Shown here piece by piece: positions 53,409 through 62,513 of a stretch of DNA of 64,000 bases; the first letter of the stretch is position 1, and each line of letters opens with the position of its first letter. This stretch comes from Candidatus Aquicultor sp. Its GTDB lineage: Bacteria; Actinomycetota; Aquicultoria; Aquicultorales; Aquicultoraceae. A program made the position numbers and the translations under genes. Location of the stretch: positions 289,955 through 353,954 of the forward strand of contig DASXVE010000025.1 of NCBI GenBank assembly GCA_036504445.1, in the 5' to 3' direction. The notes under the pieces are model-generated. The model had not been told where the DNA came from and did not search any database. It saw nothing but the letters and a program-made list of their open reading frames with translations.

Positions 53409-54095
53409 ATGCAACACGTGCCTATAAAAAACATAATAGTCTGCCTCTTCTTGCTTTTGCTTTCGCTGGCCGTGCTATCCTGCGCGTCGAATCTGAAAAA
53501 CGTCGCTACCAGTTCTAAGTCTAAAGGTAGAACCACATCTGCTACCGTGAAAGATCAGCAAACCGCTAAACAGCGCGCAGAAACCATAAAGAAGCGTAAT
53601 GCAATTAAATCTCAACAAAAAGCGCTTCAACAAGCTTTAGAAAAAAACCCGCGCGATGTGAGCGCGCTGATCGGCATGGGAGATAGTTACTTCGACCTTG
53701 TTAACTTGGAAAACAATAAAGGGCATTACAACAAGGCAATCGTATACTATAAACAGGCTTTGGTGATCGATCCGACAAACGCTAATGTGCGAACCGATAT
53801 GGCGGTCTCATATTTCAAATTGGGGCAAAACGGTGTCGCCAAAGAAGAACTGGCAAAGGTTATCCACATGGATAACAGAAATTATCGCGCCTACTATAAC
53901 CTGGGGCTCATGCTCTCTCAAGAAGGTAATATTGGGTCAACTGTACAGTGCTTCCAAAAAGTAGTCGAACTCGCGCCCAAAGAAAGTCGCTTTACGATCC
54001 ATGCGAAAGCATATTTAAAGAAAGTCGATGAATGGCTGAAATCTCATACGGACCAGAAAAAGCGGCAAGCTGTGCCGTCGTTCCCCGTATCGTAA
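53409..54095 (+). CDS. TPR-repeat lipoprotein
   Basis: 228 residues. A lipoprotein signal peptide (hydrophobic LFLLLLSLAVLS) ends at a lipobox with Cys in VLSCAS, so the protein is anchored outside the cytoplasmic membrane. After a basic coiled region (about 40-75) comes a TPR array (about 80-215) that is a close paralogue of the C-terminal part of the PIN-TPR protein at 7193-8350: NPRDVSALIGMGDSYFDL here, NPKDVQALVGMGNSYFDM there. It likely scaffolds an envelope complex; no partner is evident. Its stop is directly adjacent to the convergent helicase stop. Confidence 0.85.
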   Translation: MQHVPIKNIIVCLFLLLLSLAVLSCASNLKNVATSSKSKGRTTSATVKDQQTAKQRAETIKKRNAIKSQQKALQQALEKNPRDVSALIGMGDSYFDLVNLENNKGHYNKAIVYYKQALVIDPTNANVRTDMAVSYFKLGQNGVAKEELAKVIHMDNRNYRAYYNLGLMLSQEGNIGSTVQCFQKVVELAPKESRFTIHAKAYLKKVDEWLKSHTDQKKRQAVPSFPVS

Positions 54096-56378
54096 TTACG
54101 ATTTCTTCAAAATCTCTTTTAGAATCCGAATCGATTCCCGTTTATTGAGCGGTTCGTTCCAGTTACCGCATTTCGGCGACTGGATACATGAAGGGCAGCC
54201 GTTGCCCGCTTCGCATTTACACTGGATAATCGCTTCGAGCGTTCGCTTCAGATGCTCCTCGGCCACCGTAAAACCGCGCTTGGCGATACCGATACCGCCC
54301 TCAAAGCCGTCGTAGATAAAGATGGTTGCCTGGTCGGTATAGTAGTGGTACGGGGTGGAAACACCGCCGATATCCCAGCGGTCGCACATCGCAAACATCG
54401 GCAAGAGAGCTATCGCCGCATGCTCGACCGCATGGATGCCGCCAGCGAGATCAGCATCGTCCATATCCAGCCCGTTGACGATATCATCGGACACGGTAAA
54501 CCACAGCGCCTCGGTTTGAAACTTTTGCGGCGGCAGCTTTAATTCTTCCATACCGAGAACCTCGCCGGTCAGCGCCTTTTTCTGGTACGCAATAACATGG
54601 CTCGTGACCTCAACGGTGCCAAAGCTAATTTCGGCGCGCCCCGATGGGCCAATCGGACGGCTCTCAAGCTCACAGAGAACAGCAACCTCCGTATCTTCCC
54701 GCGGTTCAGTATAATAGTCGCCGCTCGCTTTGGTGACAAAGGCCATTTTCTCTTCCAAATCGAGCGCGCGAACCGCATAGGATTCGCCCTGGTGCAGATA
54801 GACCGCACCGGGATGAATCTCGTGAAATGCCCGCGCGGCCTCGGTCGTTCCGAGCAGCTGGCCAGTGCCCTCGTCGACGATCTCATACATCGATTGCGAT
54901 GCCGAGCGTATATTTACGTCGCGTGCCGGGAAGCCGATCCGGCCGACATAGAATGAGCCTTTCCGCTCTTTGAGATCGCCGGATGCGATCAGCCCGTACA
55001 CCACCACCTCGAAACTCTCGCCGAAGTAGTGCCGATCGGCAACGGTAAGCGGCAGCTCGTACGCCGCACAGCGCAGGTGTTTGCCCATGATTTTGGTATT
55101 GTCGAGATCGATAACCGCTTCTTCAAAAGTCCGCCCGAAAAAATATTCCGGATGGTTGATATAGTATTGATCGAGCGGGTCGTCTCCGGCGATGAGAACA
55201 GCGAGCGACTCGCCGACAGTTCTACCCGCCCGTCCCGCCTGCTGCCACGCCGAGGATATTGTACCGGGAAAGCCGTTCATGATGGCGGCATCGAGCGCAC
55301 CAACATCGATGCCGAGCTCCAGCGCGTTGGTCGTGGAGACGCCGAGCAGCTCGCCGGAGAACAGGCGCTCTTCGATTGCCCGGCGCTGCCCCGGCAGATA
55401 GCCAGCGCGATACGAGGCAACCCGCTGCGCGATATCGGGACGGCCGAGGAGATTGCGCCGGGTGTAGTTGAGCACCAGTTCGGCCACTTTTCTCGATTTG
55501 CTAAATGCGATCGTTCGGAAATATTCTTTCGAAAGTTCGCTTAAAAGCCAGGTCGCCTCCCAGTTGCCGCTTTTCCGTTTGGCATGGCTGTCATCGATAT
55601 ACGGTGGGTTCCAAAAAACCCAATTCTTCTGCCCGCGCGGCGCCCCGTCGTCGGCCACGACGCGAACATCGAGGCCGGTCAGGCGCTCGGCATGCTCTTG
55701 CGGATTGGCTATCGTCGCCGATGCCATAATAAATTGCGGATGGCTGCCGTAGTGGTGGCAAATCCGGCGAAGCCGGCGGATGACTTGCGCCACGTTTGAG
55801 CCAAAAATGCCCCGAAGCACGTGGACTTCATCGATTACTACGAATCGCAAGTTGAGAAAAAACGTTGCCCACTGCTTATGATACGGCAAGATACCGATAT
55901 GCAGCATGTCGGGGTTGCTTAAAACGACCGAGGCGTTGCGCTTGATGTCGCTTCGCGCCTCGCGCGGCGTGTCGCCGTCATATGTTGCGATCATGCCCGG
56001 AAATTCAAGCTCGCCGAGCGCGCGCAATTGGTCTTGCGCGAGCGCTTTTGTGGGGTATAAATACAGCGCCCTCGCCTTCTTATCGGTAAGCATCGCTTCG
56101 AGCACTGGCAGGTTATAGCATAAACTTTTCCCGCTTGCCGTGCCGCTTACCGCGAGCACGTTATTCCCGTCCTTCACCAGGTCATAAGCGCGTGCCTGGT
56201 GGGAGTAGAGCGCGTCGATGCCGATGGCTTGCAGGCGCTCACGCATTTCTGGTGACAGCTGGTTCTCGGGCTCGGCATGGTTCGCAGGCACCGGTGCAAG
56301 TATGCGCTGGTGCGTGATCTGCCCGTCATATTCCGATTTATGCTCTATATAATGTAGAAAATTAGTAATTTCATCCAT
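54096..56378 (-). CDS. MrfA/YprA-type DEAD-box helicase with DUF1998 zinc domain
   Basis: 760 residues. RecA-like helicase core with Walker A VSGTASGKSLCYNLP, DEAH-like VVIDEVHVLRG, SATIANPQEHAERL and the motif VI region WQQAGRAGRTVGESL; the C-terminal DUF1998 part carries four Cys in CKCEAGNGCPSCIQSPKCG. B. subtilis MrfA is a 3'-5' DNA helicase that repairs mitomycin damage; this is the same architecture. The ATG at 56378 starts MDEITNFLHYIE, as in relatives; the frame can be extended to 56426. No ribosome-binding site is clear. Confidence 0.92.
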   Translation of the reverse strand: MDEITNFLHYIEHKSEYDGQITHQRILAPVPANHAEPENQLSPEMRERLQAIGIDALYSHQARAYDLVKDGNNVLAVSGTASGKSLCYNLPVLEAMLTDKKARALYLYPTKALAQDQLRALGELEFPGMIATYDGDTPREARSDIKRNASVVLSNPDMLHIGILPYHKQWATFFLNLRFVVIDEVHVLRGIFGSNVAQVIRRLRRICHHYGSHPQFIMASATIANPQEHAERLTGLDVRVVADDGAPRGQKNWVFWNPPYIDDSHAKRKSGNWEATWLLSELSKEYFRTIAFSKSRKVAELVLNYTRRNLLGRPDIAQRVASYRAGYLPGQRRAIEERLFSGELLGVSTTNALELGIDVGALDAAIMNGFPGTISSAWQQAGRAGRTVGESLAVLIAGDDPLDQYYINHPEYFFGRTFEEAVIDLDNTKIMGKHLRCAAYELPLTVADRHYFGESFEVVVYGLIASGDLKERKGSFYVGRIGFPARDVNIRSASQSMYEIVDEGTGQLLGTTEAARAFHEIHPGAVYLHQGESYAVRALDLEEKMAFVTKASGDYYTEPREDTEVAVLCELESRPIGPSGRAEISFGTVEVTSHVIAYQKKALTGEVLGMEELKLPPQKFQTEALWFTVSDDIVNGLDMDDADLAGGIHAVEHAAIALLPMFAMCDRWDIGGVSTPYHYYTDQATIFIYDGFEGGIGIAKRGFTVAEEHLKRTLEAIIQCKCEAGNGCPSCIQSPKCGNWNEPLNKRESIRILKEILKKS

Positions 56379-56500
56379 ACATTTTAAGGATACAGGAGAT
56401 GCTGCGCGGAATACAGAAGCAAGCAACCGGCCGCCGTGATATCACAGCGGCCGGTATTAAACTCTAAACGATCTTTTCAATCATATACCAAATGCAGCTA

Positions 56501-57520
56501 CTATTGCTCCATCGGCATTTTCGGATCTCCGCTCCACTCGTAGATGGAACCTTCATAATTTCTTACTTTCTCAAAGCCAACTGCTCTGAGGATCATGGAT
56601 GTATACCCGGATCGAATGCCCATCGTTCAGTAGACGGTGAAATCAGTTTCAGGCGTGACGTTGTATTTCGCCATAATCGCTTTGATCTCATCCGGGGTCT
56701 TCGGCGTACCGTTCTTGTTCAACAAGTCGAGCCATAGTATGTTGATTGCACCCTTGATGTGGCCGCCTCTCGGCTCTCCCGCGTTCTGTGAACCGGCGAA
56801 TTCCTTTGGCGTTCTGGCGTCGATCAAAACCTGTTTGCCGAGGTTTTTGAAGACATAGTCTTTGTTGGCGGAATAGCTCGGGTCGTAATCCTGCAGGGTG
56901 ACCTCGTTCGTGGTCGCTTTAGCCTGTGCCGGCTCAGCCGTTACTTCATTGCCGAGCTCTTTCCAGTACGAGAGACCTCCGACAAGCATCTTGACATTGG
57001 TCATGCCTGCCTGTTTTAACTGCCAAACCGCCCTACCATCGGCGCCTGGCCCCTGGAACGCATCAGAGTAGAAAACAACGGTTTTGTCATTATCAATACC
57101 GAATGATTGCAGCGTTCTTGCTAAATCCGCTTTTTTCTTGATGGTTCCCCATCCTGGATCTCCAGGTTTTCCAACTTTGTCGGAGAATGCGGCGATACCT
57201 ATGCTGACAGCGCCTGAGATGTGCTCTTTTGCATAGACATCAGGTTTGTTGCAATCGAGCAGAACTAGGTTATCGCTTCCCAACTGCGCTTTGAGCTCCT
57301 CCGGTGTAATGAAAAAATCATTATTCTTATACACCGAAGTATCAAAGGCAGACGACACGTTCGTATCAGCTGTGGCCGATTTGGCTGTCGTCTCGGTTGT
57401 GCTGCTGTCTGAGGACGAATTCGTTGCCGTTTGTTGCGAGCATCCGATCACCCCAAGGACCAGCACAAAGCATGCAAGCAATACAATTGCATGCTTTAAC
57501 TTAAACTTCTTGCCCAACAC
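56501..57520 (-). CDS. lipoprotein rhodanese with in-frame TGA at the catalytic position (likely selenoprotein)
   Basis: 339 residues if the TGA at 56627-56629 is read as Sec298. An N-terminal lipobox, VLGVIGCSQQ, makes it a lipoprotein outside the membrane. Two rhodanese domains follow (about 60-190 and 200-335). The first has no catalytic Cys (VVFYSDAFQGPG). In the second, FTVY is followed by TGA and then TMGIRSGYTSMILRAVGF, which aligns with the rhodanese loop YCxxGxRS, so the TGA replaces the active-site Cys. The frame continues without fault to GSIYEWSGDPKMPMEQ and TAG at 56501, the expected end of a thiosulfate-sulfurtransferase domain. Start GTG 57520 follows GGGGAGG and overlaps the TVP38 gene by 20 bases. 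A nonsense mutation is the alternative, but the intact continuation argues against it. Confidence 0.85.
56595..56629 (-). promoter_or_regulatory. possible SECIS downstream of the rhodanese TGA
   Basis: After the TGA, GAUC and GAUC can pair around GG/CC with a loop that starts with G (GUAUACAU), about 20 bases from the UGA, which is within the range for bacterial SECIS elements. Stem quality is poorer than for the fdhA element, and other folds are possible. Confidence 0.4.
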
Positions 57521-58217
57521 TTTTTACCTCCCCTTTTTTCTTGTCGGTCCATACTTTCTTAAGCATTATGGTTAACGCGCTTACGGCAAATAGCACGAGT
57601 AGCGCGGTAACTACCGTTTTCGTGGTGCCTGTTAGCATCCCGCCGATATACGAGTAAACAATCGTCGCAGGCAGCTGGCCTATACCGGTTGCGATGAAGA
57701 ACGACCAGAACCCCATGCCGGTTAAACCGGCGGCGTAGCTGACGATATCGAACGATATGAATGGAAGTAGGCGTGCGATAAGAATCGCGTACTTGCCGTA
57801 ATCTTCGAAGAACTTGTCGACGGCGTCGAGGGCTGTTCGCGACGTGAGCTTCTCAACGGTGTTCCTGCCGAAATACCTGGCGATGTAGAAACATACGGCA
57901 GCTCCAACCATCGCACTTGACCAAGATAATATTGCGCCATAAATCCACCCGAACAGCGCAGCGTTAGCAAAGGTGATAAGAAACGCCGGAAGCGGTGCCA
58001 TCACCGACTGAAACACCATGAGTAGGAACGACGCAATCGGCGCCCAAATGCCGAAGCCAAGAATGTAGCCCTTGACCATCTCGACGTCGAACTGGCTCAT
58101 TATGAATATGGCCTGGCTAATATTAATTCTTACGATCGGTATGAAGTATAAAAGTATAACAGCTAGTAATACGATCAATTTGCCTTTATAGCTTTTGAAT
58201 ATGCCTTTGATAACCAT
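57501..58217 (-). CDS. TVP38/TMEM64 (DedA-like, SNARE-associated) membrane protein
   Basis: 238 residues with about six hydrophobic segments. The conserved block runs from FQSVMAPLPAFLITFANAAL through GWIYGAILSWSSAMVGAAVC to the FYIARYFGR motif and LARLLPFISFDIVSYAAGL. The family is linked to lipid scrambling and membrane homeostasis; in bacteria its members are often found next to rhodanese, mercuric reductase-like or redox genes, with unclear function. ATG 58217 (AAGG upstream) is preferred to GTG 58220. It overlaps the selenocysteine rhodanese and forms an operon with it. Confidence 0.9.
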   Translation of the reverse strand: MVIKGIFKSYKGKLIVLLAVILLYFIPIVRINISQAIFIMSQFDVEMVKGYILGFGIWAPIASFLLMVFQSVMAPLPAFLITFANAALFGWIYGAILSWSSAMVGAAVCFYIARYFGRNTVEKLTSRTALDAVDKFFEDYGKYAILIARLLPFISFDIVSYAAGLTGMGFWSFFIATGIGQLPATIVYSYIGGMLTGTTKTVVTALLVLFAVSALTIMLKKVWTDKKKGEVKSVGQEV

Positions 58218-58498
58218 CACCCTTCCACAATCTTCTTTTGTGAATTACCAAGCACATGGCATTTAGCATTGCTCCAGGTCATTATATCACCGGTCGTGAC
58301 AGAATTCACTATAATTATATAAAAAAGTTATAATAATTATAAGCGGAATAAGCTTTCCTAATATACGGTATCAAATATACTTATACCCTATAATACCTAT
58401 GCTTATGAAAGTGCTACTGCTGTGATGTAACCAAGCGCTCTTCTCCTCCTGTTTTTAACTCATTCATTTCAGCCAATAAACTATATAAGAGGTATTTT

Positions 58499-59473
58499 AT
58501 GGGGGCTGAACGCAACAGAGGATTTATCGCCAGATTCAACACGTTTCTGCTACGGCACTTCGTGCCGAACTACCAGAACGTAAAAAACCCCGAGGTGCGT
58601 GCGCGCTACGGCTACGTCGAAGGTGTGCTCGGCACGGTCTCCGAGATATTCCTGTTTACATCAAAGCTTATCATCGGCGTCGCAAGCGGCAGTATCGCGT
58701 TAATCGCGGAGGCGTTCCACAGTCTCTCAGATATTTTGTCGTCGCTTATTGTCATCGTTGGCTTTCGTATCGCCGGGCAGCCGGCCGATCCCGAGCACCC
58801 GTACGGTCATGGTCGCTTTGAAGCCATAGCAACGCTGATTATCGCGGTTATCCTGGTTGCGCTCAGCATCGAGCTTGTAGCAACTTCGATTGAGCGTCTC
58901 ATCAATCCAATACCGGTTCGCGTCAGCATCTACGCGATTGCCATCTTGGTGTTTACGATTGTTCTTAAGGAATTCTTGGCGCGGGTCGCCATTGATTTAG
59001 GCCGGCGCATCGACGCGCGTATGCTGGTGGCCGATTCAGCCAACCAGCGGGTCGATAGCCTCTCGGCCATCGTCGTCCTCATCGGATTAGCGGGCGTCTA
59101 CTTTGGGTTTAACCGGTTTGACGCTATCGCCGGCCTTGCCGTCGTTGGGTTTATCCTCTACACGGCGTACACCATCGCGCTCGATGCATCGAGTTTTCTG
59201 TTGGGTCAAGCGCCGAGCGAGGATACGGTAGAACTCATACGCCTCATCACCCATTCGGTTAAAGGTATTAAGGGCGTGCACGCGATCTACGTGCACGATT
59301 ACGGATCTCGTAAGGTGGTAACGCTGCACATCCTGGTCGATGGCAACCTAACAGTCGAGCAGTCGCATGCGATTGCGGATGAGGTCGAGCGCCGCATCAG
59401 CGAGACGATCCCCGGTGCGACGGCCGATGTTCACATTGGGCCGGCGCGCGAGCTTAAAATCGGACATTTCTGA
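58499..59473 (+). CDS. cation diffusion facilitator family transporter
   Basis: 324 residues. Six membrane helices with the metal-site helices FLFTSKLIIGVASGSIALIA, EAFHSLSDILSSLIVIVG (HxxxD) and MLVADSANQRVDSLSAIVVL, and a cytosolic C-terminal ferredoxin-like domain (VKGIKGVHAIYVHDYGSRK). It exports divalent metals (Zn, Fe, Co, Ni or Mn) against protons. AGAGG precedes ATG 58499. The 278-base upstream gap is very AT-rich and holds no gene. It ends three bases from the convergent acyltransferase stop. Confidence 0.93.
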   Translation: MGAERNRGFIARFNTFLLRHFVPNYQNVKNPEVRARYGYVEGVLGTVSEIFLFTSKLIIGVASGSIALIAEAFHSLSDILSSLIVIVGFRIAGQPADPEHPYGHGRFEAIATLIIAVILVALSIELVATSIERLINPIPVRVSIYAIAILVFTIVLKEFLARVAIDLGRRIDARMLVADSANQRVDSLSAIVVLIGLAGVYFGFNRFDAIAGLAVVGFILYTAYTIALDASSFLLGQAPSEDTVELIRLITHSVKGIKGVHAIYVHDYGSRKVVTLHILVDGNLTVEQSHAIADEVERRISETIPGATADVHIGPARELKIGHF

Positions 59474-59476
59474 AGC

Positions 59477-60646
59477 CTAGCGGTGACGGTGTGCTTTTGG
59501 AAGCGGCGGTATGTCTCCCCCATAGAGCGGCAGTTCATTAATCGTCGGTGCGGAATGCCGGCCGCGCGCGAGGCGGATACTCGGGAGCTTTATCATACGG
59601 TCTGTATTGCAGCGTGTGATAGCGCACGAAGCCCGCTGCAACAGAATAGCAAAACCGGTAACGCCCGCCAGGTAGAGGGCGAGCCCCAGCCACTTGTCGC
59701 TAACCAGCGACAGCAAGCTGTACCTATCGAGCAGCATCCATTCGAAGAGGTACAGCTCGTATGAGATATACCCTATAGTTACCAGTAACGTTGAACGGTA
59801 GCCAAGCGTGCGAATTGCGGCTGTACATGCAATCGCTCCAAGTGAAAACATAATATTGGAAAATGCGTAGATGTCGAGATTGGCAAGGCTCCCGGCTACG
59901 CTTCGGCCAAACAATATAAGGCAGGTACACGCAAGGATAGCGAAAACGCCCACCTGCGTACCTGGTTTAGCCAAACGATCCGCACTCCGGTACGAAAGCC
60001 CTAGCGCAACACCCAGCACAAATGGATATGCGTGAAGGCCCCACTGCCACGCCGTACGGCTCGGTAAGAAATCGGGTGCGAAGTGACGAATTGCGAATGC
60101 AAATATAAGCAGAACGATCGCTTTTGCCCAATCACGCATAGGAAGCGAAAAGATGGCAAAGAAGATCAGGTACCATGCGATAATAAAGGTCACGAACCAC
60201 ATCGTCGGGTCGATAGCACTGGTGTAATCCAGACCGAGCAGCCCGAGCACAATCGTCAGTATGGAATACGATGCCTTCTTAAATACCACGTCGAGCACAA
60301 GCCATACCGCGGTAACCAGCATATATGGAACAATGACTTTTTTGAAACGCTTGGGGATGAAACCGATTTGCAGACCTTTAGCAACATACGATTGCGTAAG
60401 GCCAAAACCGGAGAGCAGTAAGAACATGGCGACACCCCATGCACCGGCAAACGCGCAACTTGCAGGTAAGCTTATGAAGCGCACCACGTTAAGGTGGGAC
60501 ACGATCACTAAAAGAATCGCAAGGCCCTTAAGCTGAGTCGTGGCTTTTATATCGAGTATCGATGCGCCTTCAGCTTCGCTGCTCTTTCGAAATGAAAGCG
60601 CGATAATCGCTATGAGAATACACAAACCATACATCGTTGTTATCAA
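59477..60646 (-). CDS. acyltransferase family 3 membrane protein
   Basis: 389 residues, ten to eleven hydrophobic helices. ATTQLKGLAILLVIVSHLNV near residue 36 carries the catalytic His of the Acyl_transf_3/OafA family. Such proteins acetylate or succinylate surface polysaccharides. The gene is divergent from a polysaccharide deacetylase (60868), so the two may modify the same envelope polymer. The start at TTG 60646 has GGAG nine bases upstream; ATG 60634 is possible. Confidence 0.87.
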   Translation of the reverse strand: MITTMYGLCILIAIIALSFRKSSEAEGASILDIKATTQLKGLAILLVIVSHLNVVRFISLPASCAFAGAWGVAMFLLLSGFGLTQSYVAKGLQIGFIPKRFKKVIVPYMLVTAVWLVLDVVFKKASYSILTIVLGLLGLDYTSAIDPTMWFVTFIIAWYLIFFAIFSLPMRDWAKAIVLLIFAFAIRHFAPDFLPSRTAWQWGLHAYPFVLGVALGLSYRSADRLAKPGTQVGVFAILACTCLILFGRSVAGSLANLDIYAFSNIMFSLGAIACTAAIRTLGYRSTLLVTIGYISYELYLFEWMLLDRYSLLSLVSDKWLGLALYLAGVTGFAILLQRASCAITRCNTDRMIKLPSIRLARGRHSAPTINELPLYGGDIPPLPKAHRHR

Positions 60647-60867
60647 GAAAGCTCACTCCATCACGACATTACGTTTCTGGTAAAACCAGCCGATAGTTTT
60701 AATATCGGTTTCATATTCATGAGGTTTAGCAAGCTTCCGATTAAGGATATAGATATTATCGAGATATTGATCGAAGAGCCCTTATATTATGGGGTCGGAT
60801 TGTACATCAAGCAGGTACTGAGTTATGATGGTAGATGCTTATGGTCTTGGCGAGGGAGCGATAGAGT

Positions 60868-61887
60868 TTGTCAGAAAGCTGCGACGCGACGAGCCGCACA
60901 AACATAACCGAAATCAAACACGTGCGACGAGCTTCCGTACTGCTTGTCCTCCTGTCGGTGCTTCTCATCATTATCAACATTTCGTTTAGTTCCTCTTCAG
61001 CATACGCGATAGCTGCCGGCACAGCCAAACCTACGGCGGGAGTAAACCAAGCAACGCCGCCGGTGTATTATACCAATGGGTTTGTAATTCTTAACTACCA
61101 TAGTATCGCCGAGGATGAGAGCACGTATACGATAAGCCCTGAGCATTTTACCGAACAGCTTACAACGCTTAAAAAGCTGGGATATAATTTCGTCTCCCTC
61201 GATACGGCTGCCCAGTTCATGGAGGGTAAACGGGCGCTACCAGCCAACGCGCTCGTTATCACATTCGATGATGGAGTCGACAGTTTCTACCGGTGTGCGT
61301 ACCCAATTTTAAAGAGTAACGATATTCCGGCCACTATATTTGCTATCGTTTCATATGTCGGGAAAGGCAGCGAAATATCGCAGTACCTAAGCTGGGACAA
61401 CATGCGCGAAATGCAGCGAACCGGCTATTTTACATTTTACTCGCACACATACAGCAACCATCGCTATGTAACGGTTGATGATAAAGGCACGACTTTGCCG
61501 GCGCTCATGGCCCGTATCTACCGCGGGAACGGTGAGCGAGAGACGCTCGGCCAGTACGAGAAAAGAATTTTTAGCGATCTGTTGAAATCACGCGTTGTAA
61601 TCGAGAATCAGTTGAAGCACCCGGTACGCTACCTCGCGCTTCCCTATGGGGCATCAAACTGGGTCTCAACCAATGCCGCGGTTGCGGCGGGGTTTAAATA
61701 TATTCTCTCAATGCGACCGGGCCTCAATACCCGCTCTACACCATCGACAAAGCTCTGCCGTTTCGATGCGGGCAACGTGCAGAAAAGCGGTCCGGCCGTG
61801 CACAATGAGGTTACAACCTGGATTAAGAGAAACAGCCCCCAGAATATCCCGATGACAAGTCCGCTTAGGCAACCGGTTGCAAAGTAA
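60868..61887 (+). CDS. secreted polysaccharide deacetylase (CE4, PgaB/IcaB-like)
   Basis: 339 residues. A basic N-terminus and hydrophobic segment (LLVLLSVLLIIINISFSS) form a signal peptide or anchor. The NodB domain (about 70-310) has ILNYHSIAEDE, ITFDDGVDSFYRCAYP (catalytic Asp pair) and YSHTYSNHRYV (two metal-binding His), and RYLALPYGASN. It removes acetyl groups from N-acetylglucosamine polymers outside the cell. Start TTG 60868 has GGGAG upstream. The nearby acyltransferase suggests a polymer-modification pair. Confidence 0.88.
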   Translation: MSESCDATSRTNITEIKHVRRASVLLVLLSVLLIIINISFSSSSAYAIAAGTAKPTAGVNQATPPVYYTNGFVILNYHSIAEDESTYTISPEHFTEQLTTLKKLGYNFVSLDTAAQFMEGKRALPANALVITFDDGVDSFYRCAYPILKSNDIPATIFAIVSYVGKGSEISQYLSWDNMREMQRTGYFTFYSHTYSNHRYVTVDDKGTTLPALMARIYRGNGERETLGQYEKRIFSDLLKSRVVIENQLKHPVRYLALPYGASNWVSTNAAVAAGFKYILSMRPGLNTRSTPSTKLCRFDAGNVQKSGPAVHNEVTTWIKRNSPQNIPMTSPLRQPVAK

Positions 61888-61948
61888 GCCTGTTACAGAA
61901 CTAACGATTGAAGGATAGAACCTCATGATGTGTGAATAGACGCTATTC

Positions 61949-62506
61949 CTAGCAGGCAGACGATGCGCTTCTTTGTTCAAAACACGGGATACACAGCGTC
62001 GTGCCCCGGTATTGCCTGGTTTTTGTCTCCATTGTCGACTCGCCGCATGAATCACAAATAAGCGATTGCACGATTTCAGCCTTAGGCGGCAGCTCGGATT
62101 CTATTTCGCGAGCGTCAAAGAGGTCATCCGCCGGCATGACCAACAGCCTTTTGATCGTTTCTTCGCGGGTCTCGCCTTCCCTGCCCCAACGCCCCTTCGG
62201 CCTTACCGAAACACGAAGCGCTTTACCGGTAATTCTATCGGCGATGGTATAGACGTGTTTACCGTAGTCCTTGAAGAAGAGATTGCCTTTGCCGGCCGTT
62301 GTCCCAAGAACGCACTGTAAGGCATCGATCCCGCACGCACGGTTCTCAACAATTGCAATGGTTTGTTCATCATCGGCGCGGGTGGCTTGGAGCCAGTCGA
62401 GTGCCAGCAACGCGGCACGATACCCAAGCGCGAGACCCGGGCACATGTGTCCGTGAAAAGCTGCGACCTCCTCGATTGTCGGGGCGCCTTGTTTAGAATT
62501 GCTCAC
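61949..62506 (-). CDS. FmdE family protein with C-terminal zinc ribbon
   Basis: 185 residues from GTG 62506 (GAGGG upstream). The FmdE domain has AAFHGHMCPGLALGYRAALL, VENRACGIDALQCVLGTT and GNLFFKDYGKHVYT; a C-terminal zinc ribbon has CDSCGE and CIPC. FmdE proteins were named for association with formylmethanofuran dehydrogenase, but this genome region shows no methanofuran pathway, and the bacterial role is unknown; a Mo/W or metal-linked function is suspected. It begins eight bases after the asd stop and so joins the lysC-asd operon. A frame extension to 62701 lies inside asd and is rejected. Confidence 0.85.
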   Translation of the reverse strand: MSNSKQGAPTIEEVAAFHGHMCPGLALGYRAALLALDWLQATRADDEQTIAIVENRACGIDALQCVLGTTAGKGNLFFKDYGKHVYTIADRITGKALRVSVRPKGRWGREGETREETIKRLLVMPADDLFDAREIESELPPKAEIVQSLICDSCGESTMETKTRQYRGTTLCIPCFEQRSASSAC

Positions 62507-62513
62507 TTCTGTG

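Noticed and set aside
56501..57520. Rhodanese truncated at 56627 by a nonsense mutation
   Set aside because: Conserved active-site loop and domain end continue in the same frame to a TAG; Sec use is supported by fdhA in the same window. Kept as an alternative at low weight.
60719..60907. 62-residue plus-strand ORF before the polysaccharide deacetylase
   Set aside because: It overlaps the deacetylase start by 40 bases, has no ribosome-binding site and resembles nothing known to me.
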